Part shown: positions 25,169-33,582 of the stretch, piece by piece | Numbering within the stretch: the first letter of the stretch is position 1 | Layout of the letters: each line of letters opens with the position of its first letter | Made by a program: the position numbers and the translations under genes | Source: Deltaproteobacteria bacterium | GTDB lineage: Bacteria; Desulfobacterota; Syntrophia; Syntrophales; JAFGHS01 | Direction of reading: 5' to 3' | Assembly (NCBI GenBank): GCA_016928025.1 | Contig: JAFGLN010000033.1 | Coordinates: 1 to 36,435 of the forward strand | Length of the DNA: 36,435 nt | The notes under the pieces: model-generated | The model's database searches: none | What the model saw: the letters and a program-made list of their open reading frames with translations, nothing else | What the model was told of the DNA's origin: nothing

Positions 25169-25912
25169 ATGAGGGAGGTGGGCAACATTAAGATTCAATC
25201 CATTACATTTTTTAGATATGGATACCGTCTGTTTTTTGTATTGATTTTAGCGGCCCAACTTGGGGGTTGTCGACAATTCGCGACATTGGAAGGTGCGAAA
25301 GCGACGCTTTACGACACCAGCGAAGTCACGTTGAATGCCATCGCCGTTCTGCCTTTCCGGCAGGCTTCACATGAAGATGTCAGCGGGGGAGTTGTGCGTT
25401 GTCCTCTATGCGGTTTGATTTTCCAGGTTGATAAAATATCCGGCCGGCCGGAGGAAGTTGTTGAAGACATTTTTATGGACCATCTGCAGCGTGTCAGGAG
25501 GGTCCACCTCATTCCATCTGAAAAGATCAAGACGGTCTATGATTCTGCCCTATCCGGAGCGAATAAGACGGCCTATCCGGATATGATATGCAGAATCGGA
25601 CGAGAATTGAATGCGGATGCCGTCGTTGTAGGTCATCTCTACCGTTTCCGGCAGCGGGTGGGATATCCCTACTCGGTGAAGCAGCCGGCATCCGTCATGT
25701 TTCATATCCATTTTGTCCGGGTGATTGATGGTGCCGTTATATGGACAGGCGATTTAGACAAGACCCAAAAATCGCTCATGGAAGATGTCCTTCAGCTGCC
25801 TTTTTTCTGCAGAGGGAAGGGGCGATGGCTGACCGCGGAGGAATTGGCGGAAGAAGGGATCAGGGAAATTCTAAAAAATTTTCCGGCGACCGGTAAGAAT
25901 TATTTTCATTAA
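25169..25912 (+). CDS. CsgG/LpoB-like outer-membrane lipoprotein (putative)
   Basis: A 247-residue protein with a lipoprotein signal: hydrophobic LFFVLILAAQLGGC with lipobox LGGC near residue 34. The mature part has the layout of CsgG/LpoB/DUF799-type lipoproteins: AIAVLPFRQ first strand, helix EVVEDIFMDHLQ, RELNADAVVVGHLYRFR, and VRVIDGAVIWTGDLDKT. An unusual CPLCG pair near residue 76 could bind a metal or form a disulfide. The C-terminus has a GKGRWLTAEELAEEGI motif. The start is uncertain: the ATG at 25169 lacks a good upstream site, and a GGGAGG lies within its first codons. It lies between hisB and hisA but has no expected role in histidine synthesis. Confidence 0.65.
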   Translation: MREVGNIKIQSITFFRYGYRLFFVLILAAQLGGCRQFATLEGAKATLYDTSEVTLNAIAVLPFRQASHEDVSGGVVRCPLCGLIFQVDKISGRPEEVVEDIFMDHLQRVRRVHLIPSEKIKTVYDSALSGANKTAYPDMICRIGRELNADAVVVGHLYRFRQRVGYPYSVKQPASVMFHIHFVRVIDGAVIWTGDLDKTQKSLMEDVLQLPFFCRGKGRWLTAEELAEEGIREILKNFPATGKNYFH

Positions 25913-26063
25913 AGGGTTTGACGTTTCATTATGATTTAGTTCTGTGGCGTTTCCGGGACTGCGGAATGTCCGCTGATTATTCACGACGGATGTGCCTTGC
26001 GGGATGTATTTCCCCATGAATCATTTCGGCTCGCCATCTTTTGATTTGCAAGGAGAACCACCG

Positions 26064-26792
26064 ATGATTATGATACCCGCTGTTGATTTGAAAGACGGCC
26101 GATGTGTACGACTTTCTCAGGGTGATTTCAATCGACTGACCGTCTATTCCGAAGACCCGGTCGAGATTGCGAAGCGTTGGCAGGATGATGGTGCTGAGCG
26201 TATCCATCTGGTGGATCTGGATGGATCGCTGGCCGGTACGCCCCGAAATAAGGATGTCATCGCTGCCATCGTCAAAGCATTAAAAGTGCCTGTTGAGTTG
26301 GGCGGCGGGATCCGAGACATGAAGACCGTCGGTATCTATATGGACATGGGTGTCCAATGGGCCATCCTGGGGACCGCTGCCATCCGAAACCAGTCGCTGA
26401 TCGAAGAGGCTTGCCGTCGATACCCGGGTCGTATCATCCTCGGCATCGATGCGGCGGACGGTATTGTCGCGATCAAGGGTTGGACGGAGCAAACGGACAC
26501 CTCCGCCGTGGAGACGGCCAAGTCTTATGAAGGATACGGCTTGGACGCCATTATCTATACGGATATTAAAAGAGACGGTATGGAAACGGGAGTCAACATA
26601 AAAAAAACACAGGAGCTTGCGGAAGCCGTATCGATTCCCGTCATTGCCTCGGGCGGCGTTAAAGGGATTGATGATGTTGATAAGCTTCTGGCTGTGGAAG
26701 AATCGGGCATTATGGGGGTCATCATCGGCAGGGCCCTCTATACGGGGGGACTTTCTTTGAAAGAGGCCATTAAAAAATCAAGACGTTCATGA
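26064..26792 (+). CDS. hisA: Phosphoribosylformimino-5-aminoimidazole carboxamide ribotide isomerase
   Basis: A 242-residue TIM-barrel isomerase. The catalytic aspartate of strand 1 is D8 in MIPAVDLKDG. GGGIRD carries a phosphate-binding loop, IDAADG the second catalytic region, and TDIKRDGM and IASGGV the C-terminal barrel loops. The start at 26064 is chosen because AAGGAG lies 8 bases upstream; a longer frame from 25992 lacks HisA-like residues. hisH and hisF, which act directly with HisA's product, are not next to it, contrary to the usual grouping. Confidence 0.95.
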   Translation: MIMIPAVDLKDGRCVRLSQGDFNRLTVYSEDPVEIAKRWQDDGAERIHLVDLDGSLAGTPRNKDVIAAIVKALKVPVELGGGIRDMKTVGIYMDMGVQWAILGTAAIRNQSLIEEACRRYPGRIILGIDAADGIVAIKGWTEQTDTSAVETAKSYEGYGLDAIIYTDIKRDGMETGVNIKKTQELAEAVSIPVIASGGVKGIDDVDKLLAVEESGIMGVIIGRALYTGGLSLKEAIKKSRRS

Positions 26793-26818
26793 TCGTCTTT
26801 CATCGATGGAGGTAAAAT

Positions 26819-27166
26819 ATGGCTGAAGATTGCATTTTTTGTAAGATTGTCAGTGGGGACAGCCCCAGTACAAGGGTTTATGAGGATGAAAAAGTGTTGG
26901 CCTTTGAGGATATCCACCCCATGGCGCCCGTCCATGTCGTCGTCGTTCCCAAGAGGCATATCCCGACGCTTCTCGATTGTACGGACGACCGAAGGGACGA
27001 CTTGGCCGCCGTCATGTCCGTCGTTCAGGAGGTCGCAAAGCGCAAGGGTATCGATCAAAGCGGTTTTCGGACGGTCATCAATTGTAACGCCGAAGGCGGT
27101 CAATTGATCTTTCATCTTCATGCACATGTTTTAGGCGGGAAAAAGCTGGCGGACGAAATGGGATAA
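26819..27166 (+). CDS. HIT-family nucleotide hydrolase (HinT-like)
   Basis: A 115-residue HinT-type protein that hydrolyses nucleoside phosphoramidates. The catalytic histidine triad HLHAH lies at residues 99-103, followed by VLGGKKL. The N-terminal CIFCKI has the CxxC pair found in zinc-binding HIT proteins. GGAGG lies shortly upstream of the ATG. It is 26 bases from hisA, a neighbourhood common in this bacterial group. Confidence 0.93.
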   Translation: MAEDCIFCKIVSGDSPSTRVYEDEKVLAFEDIHPMAPVHVVVVPKRHIPTLLDCTDDRRDDLAAVMSVVQEVAKRKGIDQSGFRTVINCNAEGGQLIFHLHAHVLGGKKLADEMG

Positions 27167-27182
27167 AATTTACTTGTTTTTA

Positions 27183-27208
27183 TTGACAAATCAAAAGCAG
27201 GTTATAAT
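27183..27208 (+). promoter_or_regulatory. Promoter-like site for the yqeY-dnaG-rpoD operon
   Basis: A perfect TTGACA (27183-27188) and a perfect TATAAT (27203-27208) are only 14 bases apart, shorter than the usual 16-18. TTTAAT at 27208-27213 would give 19. A pattern match, with unusual spacing. Confidence 0.45.
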
Positions 27209-27245
27209 TTAATGGTATGTATTTATATAAAGAAAAGGAAATATC

Positions 27246-27710
27246 ATGACTTATAGAGAAGAAATCGACCGGCAAATGGTTGTGGCGGCCAAAGCGAAAG
27301 ACAAGATTGTTTTGTCGGCGCTTCGCATGATGAAGACCGCCCTGCACAATCGGGAAATCGATTTGAAGCGTGAATTGAACGATACGGAATTTCTGCAGGT
27401 TCTTTCCAGTATGGCCAAACAGCGTAAGGATTCCATCGATCAGTTTAAAGCCGGGAACCGGCTGGACCTGGTGGAAAAAGAAGAGGCGGAACTCAAGATT
27501 ATCGAAGGATTTCTGCCGCAGCAAATCAGTCCCGAGGAAATGGCGCAGGAAATTGAAAATACCATCAAAGAGGTTGGGGCTTCAAGTGTTAAAGAGATGG
27601 GCAAGGTCATGAAAATCCTGATGCCGAAGCTGACAGGCCGGGTTGACGGAAAGGTGCTCAGCGAAATGGTTAAAGCTAGATTGTCTTCCGGATCGTTTGA
27701 TGTTCAGTGA
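27246..27710 (+). CDS. YqeY/GatB-tail domain protein
   Basis: A 154-residue YqeY-family protein, a helical domain related to the tRNA-binding tail of GatB. Hallmarks: LSALRMMKTALHNREID, AKQRKDSIDQFKAGNR, EGFLPQQISPEE and the final KVLSEMVKARLS. AAAGGAA lies upstream of the ATG. The gene is the first of yqeY-dnaG-rpoD. In many relatives rpsU precedes it; here rpsU is absent and a promoter-like site follows the HIT gene. The molecular role is not established; a link to tRNA amidation is proposed for the family. Confidence 0.9.
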   Translation: MTYREEIDRQMVVAAKAKDKIVLSALRMMKTALHNREIDLKRELNDTEFLQVLSSMAKQRKDSIDQFKAGNRLDLVEKEEAELKIIEGFLPQQISPEEMAQEIENTIKEVGASSVKEMGKVMKILMPKLTGRVDGKVLSEMVKARLSSGSFDVQ

Positions 27711-27778
27711 AAATTTTAAAGTGAAATTTGGGAACAAAGGGGAGTGGGAAACCCATTTCGTTTCAAAGGGAAGGCGTT

Positions 27779-29554
27779 TTGAACGGCTACATTCCGGAAG
27801 ATAAAATCGACGAAATAAGAAATCGGACTGATATTGTGAGTCTTGTTTCGGAATTCGTCACACTGAAAAAGGCGGGGAAAAATTTCCTGGGGCTTTGTCC
27901 GTTTCACAAGGAAAAAACCCCTTCTTTTACGGTTAATCCGGACAAACAAATTTTTTATTGCTTCGGCTGCGGTGAAGGCGGTAATGCGATCTCCTTTCTG
28001 ATGAAGATGAATCAGATGACGTTTCCCGAAGCCGTCCGGTATCTGGCCGGCAAAACCGGCGTTGTCATTCCCCGGAAGCCCATGTCGCTTCGCGATAAGG
28101 AGGAATTGGGTTTAAGGGAACAGATCAGTCGGGTTAATGAACAGGCGGCGTCTTATTATATAAAGATGTTATTTTCTCAGGCGGGCGGGGCCGCAGGACA
28201 ATACCTAAAAGATCGGGGAATCCAGGATGCGGCCGTTAAGGGATTTCGCCTCGGATTTGCCGTCGATGAGTGGAGAGGTCTGAAGGGGCACTTTGAGAAA
28301 CAAAAGATTCCATTAGACATTATTGAAAAAGCCGGCTTGGTCATTGCGAATAAGGATGGCATTTTCTATGACCGCTTCCGGGGGCGTATCATTTTCCCGA
28401 TTGAAGATGTTAACGGCCGTGTTATTGCCTTTGGCGGCCGCATTCTGGGAGACGGCGGACCCAAATATCTCAATTCTCCGGAATCTCCTTTGTATGTCAA
28501 AGGGAAAAATTTATACGGATTAAATCGCACCCGGGAAGAGATACGCAGGAAAGATTATGTCATTCTTGTCGAGGGATACTTTGATTTAATTGCTTTGTGG
28601 AATGCGGGTGTTAAAAATTGCGTTGCCACATTGGGAACGGCCCTCACAGGGGACCAGGTTGCCCTAATCAAAAGATACACGAATCAAGTAGTGGCCGTGT
28701 TCGATCCGGATGAAGCGGGTAAAAAAGCATTGGCCAGGAGCCTTTCCCTGTTTCTTGCCGGTGGTATTCACGCCAAAGCCGTCGTATTGCCTGAAGGTTA
28801 CGATCCCGATACGTATGTAAGGACGTTTGGCCCGGAAAAATTTGAGAAAGTCGTCAATGATGCCCAATCCATGATTGATTATTACATCGAGGATATCATC
28901 GGCCCGCAGGGAGGGGCTCTCGAAAATAGTATCGATGCGCTGAGAGATGCCATTCCTTTTATTGCCGGTATCGATGATACCATTGAACGGAATCTTTTTA
29001 TTAAACGTGTTGCCGAAAAACTCGGCGCCGATCAGGAACTTCTTAAAGCCGAGGTCATCCGGGTTTTGAAAAAACAGGGGAAATCAAACGTGGCTGAAGT
29101 CACGGTAAAAAAGCCGATCAACAAGGTCGATGCCGTGGAATTTGCATTGATCCAGGCGATGTTGGACTGGCCGGCAAAAATAAGCAAGATGATCGATGCC
29201 CATGTCCTTGATTATCTTTTGAACGAGGATTTAAAACGGATCGGTGAAGAAATAAAGGACGCTTTTATCAGGGGCGAAGCGATAGACGCTGCTCAAGTTT
29301 TGGACCGCATCGGCGATAAAACGGTGAGCGAAAAATTTTTACAATCCATCATGGATGAAAATATAACGGATGATGTGGTCATAGAACGGTTTGTCGATGA
29401 CACGATCAGGCATATCAAGAAGAAGTGGTACAAAAACAAAAAAAGAATTCTGCAAACTGAACTTATTAAAGCTCAGGAAATGGGTGATCAAGGTCTTTGC
29501 AGCAGGCTGCTGAGTGAAAAGGAAATGTTATCCAGGCAAGAGAAAAGCTTGTGA
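27779..29554 (+). CDS. dnaG: DNA primase
   Basis: A 591-residue DnaG. The start is the TTG at 27779, with GGAAGG upstream; the protein then begins MNGYIPEDKIDEI, matching the family. The zinc ribbon uses C40, H43, C61 and C64. The primase core follows, with EGYFDLIAL and DPDEAGKKA of the TOPRIM fold (about residues 255-345), the acidic metal-binding residues being in these two motifs. The C-terminal 130 residues are the DnaB-binding helical region. A longer frame from 27728 would add 17 unrelated residues. It lies 68 bases after yqeY and about 40 bases before rpoD. Confidence 0.95.
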   Translation: MNGYIPEDKIDEIRNRTDIVSLVSEFVTLKKAGKNFLGLCPFHKEKTPSFTVNPDKQIFYCFGCGEGGNAISFLMKMNQMTFPEAVRYLAGKTGVVIPRKPMSLRDKEELGLREQISRVNEQAASYYIKMLFSQAGGAAGQYLKDRGIQDAAVKGFRLGFAVDEWRGLKGHFEKQKIPLDIIEKAGLVIANKDGIFYDRFRGRIIFPIEDVNGRVIAFGGRILGDGGPKYLNSPESPLYVKGKNLYGLNRTREEIRRKDYVILVEGYFDLIALWNAGVKNCVATLGTALTGDQVALIKRYTNQVVAVFDPDEAGKKALARSLSLFLAGGIHAKAVVLPEGYDPDTYVRTFGPEKFEKVVNDAQSMIDYYIEDIIGPQGGALENSIDALRDAIPFIAGIDDTIERNLFIKRVAEKLGADQELLKAEVIRVLKKQGKSNVAEVTVKKPINKVDAVEFALIQAMLDWPAKISKMIDAHVLDYLLNEDLKRIGEEIKDAFIRGEAIDAAQVLDRIGDKTVSEKFLQSIMDENITDDVVIERFVDDTIRHIKKKWYKNKKRILQTELIKAQEMGDQGLCSRLLSEKEMLSRQEKSL

Positions 29555-29593
29555 GTTTAAGGTTATCATATATGAATCAATGGAGAAATCGTT

Positions 29594-31351
29594 ATGACGA
29601 AAGAAATGAAGTCTGATGAAGTTAAGAAATTGATATCTCTGGGGCAGGAAAAAGGTTTTTTAACCTATGATGATGTGAATGATCTGCTGCCGAACGACAT
29701 CATATCTTCCGATCAGATAGATGATATTATTATGCTTTTCGGAGAAAAAAACATTGACATTATCGATACCGACAAAGGTGATAAACTGATCGTTAAAAAA
29801 ACCTCCGATGAGTTGTCTGAGGTCAAAGAAGAGGATGTGCTGGGGCTGATGCCGGCGATCGGCAAAACAGGTGATCCCGTTAAAATGTATCTCCGGGAAA
29901 TGGGTTTGGTGTCGTTGCTTAACAGACAAGGCGAAGTTGAAATCGCCAAAAAAATTGAAAGTGGTGCCCGGGAAGTTATGGATTCCATCTTCAGTCTTTC
30001 CGTTTCCATTAAAGATGTAGTGGCTGTCGGCGCCAAACTGAAAAATGATGAGATTCGCATCAAAAATATCGTGGATAATATTGAAGATGAGGACGGCTTT
30101 GTCGAAGAGGACATGCATAGAGATCGGGTCATCAAGCTGATTGATAAAATAACGGCTCTGGATAAAAAAAACGATGTCCTTAAGCAGAAACTGGCCGCAA
30201 AGGGTTTAAGCGAGGAACAAAAAAACGTCTATAAAACGGAACAGATAAAAAACACGAAAAAAATCATAAAACTATGCAGTAAGATCGGCTTCAGTAAGCG
30301 GCAAATCGATCGGATGGCGGCCAGATTGAAAAACTATGTCCGGGAGATTAAGCGTGCCGAAAATGAAATTCATGAATGCCGGATGACGACAGGCCTGTCG
30401 GCCAAAGAGATAGAAGATATCTGGTTGCATATCAAGGAGTTACCGGTCAAAGAGCAGGAAAAGTTGTTGATGAAGTTGCCGGCTTTATCCGTTGATAAAC
30501 TGAAACATTGTAATGCTGTGGTTGTCGATGCCAAGAAGAGACTTAAAAAAATTCATCAGGAAACCGGTGTTTCGGCGACGGCGCTAAAAAAGGTTGTGTC
30601 TTGCATCGATCGGGGAGAGCAACGGGCGGAATCGGCCAAAAGAAAGTTGGTTGAGGCCAATCTGCGTTTGGTGGTCAGCATTGCCAAAAAATATACCAAC
30701 CGGGGATTACAGTTCCTTGACCTCATCCAGGAAGGCAATATCGGTCTGATGAAGGCCGTCGATAAATTCGAATATCAGAGGGGGTATAAATTTTCGACTT
30801 ACGCCACGTGGTGGATCAGGCAGGCCATTACCCGGGCCATCGCCGATCAGGCCCGGACGATCCGCATCCCCGTTCACATGATCGAGACGATCAATAAGCT
30901 TATCAGGACGTCCCGCTATCTGGTTCAGGAATTGGGGCGGGAGCCGAATCCGGAAGAGATTGCCAATAAAATGGAGTTTCCTCTGGAAAAAGTAAGAAAA
31001 GTCCTGAAGATCGCCAAAGAGCCGATTTCTTTGGAAACGCCCATCGGCGAGGAGGAAGACAGCCATCTGGGGGATTTTATCGAGGACAAGAAAATCATGT
31101 CACCTTCCGACGCCACCATCAGTATGGATCTTGCCGAGCAGACCCGGAAAATCCTGTCCACCTTGACGCCCCGGGAAGAGAAAGTGCTTCGGATGCGGTT
31201 TGGTATCAGTGAAAGGATGGATTACTGGATCGACGAAATGGAGGAACAAATAGCGATAACAAGAGAAAGAGCCGGTATGGTCGATGCCGGCTCTCTGAAA
31301 AAATTGCGTAATCCCGCCCGCAGAAAAGCATTGAAATCGGAAACGAAATAA
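29594..31351 (+). CDS. rpoD: RNA polymerase sigma-70 factor RpoD with altered region 4.2
   Basis: A 585-residue primary sigma factor. Region 1.1 covers about 1-80, region 1.2 holds [11 protein letters not shown], a helical non-conserved insert follows (about 130-340), and region 2 is highly conserved ([22 protein letters not shown], then [17 protein letters not shown]). Region 3 is normal. Region 4 begins normally ([14 protein letters not shown]), but its HTH departs from the family without change in length. The recognition helix reads [16 protein letters not shown] where TRERIRQIEAKALRKL is normal. Thus E. coli R588, Q589 and K593 correspond to G561, M562 and G566. R584, E585 and R586 are kept, and the conserved glycine (E. 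coli G577) is glutamate. -35 recognition should be weaker or different. GGAG lies upstream of the ATG. Confidence 0.92.
   Translation: MTKEMKSDEVKKLISLGQEKGFLTYDDVNDLLPNDIISSDQIDDIIMLFGEKNIDIIDTDKGDKLIVKKTSDELSEVKEEDVLGLMPAIGKTGDPVKMYLREMGLVSLLNRQGEVEIAKKIESGAREVMDSIFSLSVSIKDVVAVGAKLKNDEIRIKNIVDNIEDEDGFVEEDMHRDRVIKLIDKITALDKKNDVLKQKLAAKGLSEEQKNVYKTEQIKNTKKIIKLCSKIGFSKRQIDRMAARLKNYVREIKRAENEIHECRMTTGLSAKEIEDIWLHIKELPVKEQEKLLMKLPALSVDKLKHCNAVVVDAKKRLKKIHQETGVSATALKKVVSCIDRGEQRAESAKRKLVEANLRLVVSIAKKYTNRGLQFLDLIQEGNIGLMKAVDKFEYQRGYKFSTYATWWIRQAITRAIADQARTIRIPVHMIETINKLIRTSRYLVQELGREPNPEEIANKMEFPLEKVRKVLKIAKEPISLETPIGEEEDSHLGDFIEDKKIMSPSDATISMDLAEQTRKILSTLTPREEKVLRMRFGISERMDYWIDEMEEQIAITRERAGMVDAGSLKKLRNPARRKALKSETK
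31268..31294. terminator. Inverted repeat inside the rpoD 3' end, candidate lemA-operon terminator
   Basis: AGAGCCGG (31268-31275) and CCGGCTCT (31287-31294) form a perfect 8-bp stem with an 11-base loop, inside the codons of the rpoD recognition helix. On the minus strand the hairpin is followed by TTTCTCTTGTT, moderately T-rich. It lies about 90 bases beyond the lemA stop, so it could end that operon. Confidence 0.4.
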
Positions 31352-31380
31352 ATGAAGACTTTTTATATCGAACCGGCTAA

Positions 31381-31956
31381 TTAAAATTTCACACTGGGAG
31401 CTGTTTGGGCCCCTGCCGGCGCTTCAAAAAAGGTAGCACTGCTGAAGCCGAACATACCGGCCAGGAGATTGGCCGGGAATCGTCTGATCGCGACATTGTA
31501 TGTTCTGACGGCTTCGTTGTAGCGCCGGCGCTCCACGGCGATACGGTTTTCCGTTCCCGCCAGTTCGTCCTGCAGGCGCATAAAATTCTGGTTGGACTTG
31601 AGATCGGGATATCTTTCCACGACGACCAGCAGGCGGCTCAGGGCGCTGGATAGTTCATTGTTGGCCTGGATCTTGTCGGGGACGTTTCCGGCTCCCCCGA
31701 CCCTGGCCCGGGCGTTGGTGACTTCCGTGAGAACCTCTTTTTCCTGCTTGGCGTAGCCTTTAACCGTTTCCACCAGATTTGGGATGAGATCGTAACGTCT
31801 CTGGAGCTGGTTTTCCACCTGTGCCCAGGATGCCTTCACTCCCTCGTCCAGAGACACAAAGTTGTTGTATGTGCCTTTGAGAAACGAAAAAAGAAAAAGG
31901 GCGAGAATGATGATAACGGCGACAACGATTAAAGCGGTTTTTTTTCCTGCTGTCAT
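31381..31956 (-). CDS. lemA: LemA family protein
   Basis: A 191-residue LemA protein: a single N-terminal membrane helix (about residues 8-26) and a long helical domain with the family signature YNNFVSLDEGVKASWAQVENQLQRR (split as YNNFVSLDEGVKASW and QVENQLQRRYDLIPNLV), then RYPDLKSNQNFMRLQDEL and AVRTYNVAIRRFP. Function is unclear; LemA commonly pairs with TPM-domain proteins in envelope maintenance. AGGAGG lies 6 bases before the ATG. It is the last gene of a three-gene operon and is convergent with rpoD, with stops only 29 bases apart. Confidence 0.93.
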   Translation of the reverse strand: MTAGKKTALIVVAVIIILALFLFSFLKGTYNNFVSLDEGVKASWAQVENQLQRRYDLIPNLVETVKGYAKQEKEVLTEVTNARARVGGAGNVPDKIQANNELSSALSRLLVVVERYPDLKSNQNFMRLQDELAGTENRIAVERRRYNEAVRTYNVAIRRFPANLLAGMFGFSSATFFEAPAGAQTAPSVKF

Positions 31957-31980
31957 GAGTGACCTCCTGTTGATAAATGA

Positions 31981-32724
31981 TTAAATCTCATGATCCTCCA
32001 TCATACGGTCTATGATGTCCGATAATTTGTGGATTTCCTGCAAATAAAGATGAAAAATTTTCGAAATCTCTTCCGATGAATAGGGTTTTGAATCCTCTCT
32101 GAGGGCGGCGCATTGAAGGAAAATCCCCGCATCGATGGAAAACGCTTTTGCCGTCGTTTCAATGACTTGGTACCTGTCTTCGGGGATGGTTTTATTTTTT
32201 AAGAACAGCATGGCCTTAAAGAAAGCGAGAAAGGCTTTGAAAGAGACCTCGATGAGTTGCCGGATGCGCTTTGGTTTTCCGTCCGTTTCCAAAAATCCCG
32301 TTTGCAGATGAAGGATTTTGCCTTTCAGCTCCCGTTCCAACTGCAGCCGGAGATGACCAGGGTCGAAGACCAGATCGTTCAGGATGTCTGCACCGAACAC
32401 GACCGTATGATTCGATTGCATGTTGAAAAACTCAATGGGGTACGAATCGACGGAAGACAAAATAAAAGGTTTGGTCATAAAAAGAGGAATGGCGACCAGG
32501 CGCTGGCGCCATTTTTTGACGGTTTCCAAAGCTCGATCCAGTGACGGGCCGGCATTTTGTGAGAGGATCATCAAAAAATTGATATCCGATTTGCCGGGAA
32601 GATAATCCCCTCCGGTGCCGCTGCCGTAAAGGACGATCGAAACCAGATCGGCTCCGAAGATCTTTTTGTAATCGGCAATGATCTCTGGAAAGATCTCCTG
32701 AGGTGTTTTCGGTATTTTTGACAT
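31981..32724 (-). CDS. Nucleotidyltransferase-fold protein
   Basis: A 247-residue protein. The N-terminal 100 residues have the minimal nucleotidyltransferase pattern of the DNA polymerase beta/KNT fold: SIVLYGSGTGGDYLPGKSD followed by INFLMIL. The GS is present, but the usual DxD reads SDIN, so only the first acidic residue is clear, and a third acidic residue is uncertain. The C-terminal half (about 130-247) is helical, resembling substrate-binding helical domains of aminoglycoside nucleotidyltransferases or HEPN-like partners. AGGAG lies 6 bases before the ATG. It lies between the TPM-protein gene (12-base gap) and lemA (24-base gap), in one operon. Activity may be retained or lost. Confidence 0.75.
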   Translation of the reverse strand: MSKIPKTPQEIFPEIIADYKKIFGADLVSIVLYGSGTGGDYLPGKSDINFLMILSQNAGPSLDRALETVKKWRQRLVAIPLFMTKPFILSSVDSYPIEFFNMQSNHTVVFGADILNDLVFDPGHLRLQLERELKGKILHLQTGFLETDGKPKRIRQLIEVSFKAFLAFFKAMLFLKNKTIPEDRYQVIETTAKAFSIDAGIFLQCAALREDSKPYSSEEISKIFHLYLQEIHKLSDIIDRMMEDHEI

Positions 32725-32736
32725 GTCATGCTCCTG

Positions 32737-33540
32737 TTAAAAACTTCTGCCGGCCCCGCCGCCGCCGCTTAGACCGCCGCCGAACCCGCCGAATCCGCCG
32801 CCGAATCCTCCGCCCGACCCGCCGAACCCGCCGCCCCGGCCGCTTCCGCTCAATAAGAGAAGCAGGATAAAAGGCAGCATGGCCCGTCCCTGTCTCGTTC
32901 CCAACAAAAAGCCGATGGCAATTAGTAAAAGGATGATCGGTACAATACCCCCCGATCTGTCAGTTCGAGTTATCCTTTGGTGATTGACCGTTGGCATACC
33001 TGTGAGTGATACGCCCGCGTCTTTCGCGACGATGGCGGCCACGGCGATGACGGCGTTTTGCATGCCTTTGCTGTAGTCTCCGGCCTTCAACAGGGGGAGA
33101 ACATATTTGTCAAGGATTTCGCCGGCCAGGCCGTCGGGCAGGATGCCCTCGACGCCATAGCCGACTTCGATCCGGATCTTCCGTTCCTTTACGGCCAGAA
33201 AAATCAGGACGCCCTTATCAACTTCCTTTTTGCCGATGCCCCATTGTTTGTATAATTTGTTGGCGTAATCGGCGGGATCGTTGTCGCCGATCGTTTCCAG
33301 GGTGGCAACCACGACGGCTGTTCCGGTCTTTTCCCAAACCTCCCGCGCCAGGTTCTCCATCACCGTTTGTTCCTGTGGCTGAATCACACCGGCGAAGTCA
33401 TTTACGGCAACATTGTCTAAAGGCCGGGGATAATCTTCGGCGCCCGCGGCTGAGACGACCCAAAGGACGGCGATTAAAGCAAACAGGGCCGGTGAAAACC
33501 TGATTTTGCGATACCTGTTTTTTCTCAAAGAATGATCCAT
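32737..33540 (-). CDS. TPM-domain protein with glycine-rich C-terminus
   Basis: A 267-residue YgcG-like protein. A basic N-terminus leads into a signal or anchor segment (about 15-33). The TPM domain spans about 38-165 (NDFAGVIQPQEQTVMENLAREV, then WGIGKKEVDKGVLIFLAV and VGYGVEGILPDGLAGEI). One or two membrane helices lie near 200-235. The last 35 residues are a low-complexity tail of G, F and S, seen in DNA as GCC/CGG-rich sequence near 32745-32850. No clear ribosome binding site precedes the ATG. It is the first gene of the operon with the nucleotidyltransferase and LemA; TPM and LemA proteins are commonly encoded together. Confidence 0.88.
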   Translation of the reverse strand: MDHSLRKNRYRKIRFSPALFALIAVLWVVSAAGAEDYPRPLDNVAVNDFAGVIQPQEQTVMENLAREVWEKTGTAVVVATLETIGDNDPADYANKLYKQWGIGKKEVDKGVLIFLAVKERKIRIEVGYGVEGILPDGLAGEILDKYVLPLLKAGDYSKGMQNAVIAVAAIVAKDAGVSLTGMPTVNHQRITRTDRSGGIVPIILLLIAIGFLLGTRQGRAMLPFILLLLLSGSGRGGGFGGSGGGFGGGFGGFGGGLSGGGGAGRSF

Positions 33541-33582
33541 AATCGATGTTATGATATAATAGAAATGTTGTCTTATGAAGAT

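Noticed and set aside
32745..32850. GCC/CGG-rich repetitive DNA
   Set aside because: It is explained by codons of the glycine-rich tail of the TPM-domain protein; not a mobile or CRISPR-like repeat.
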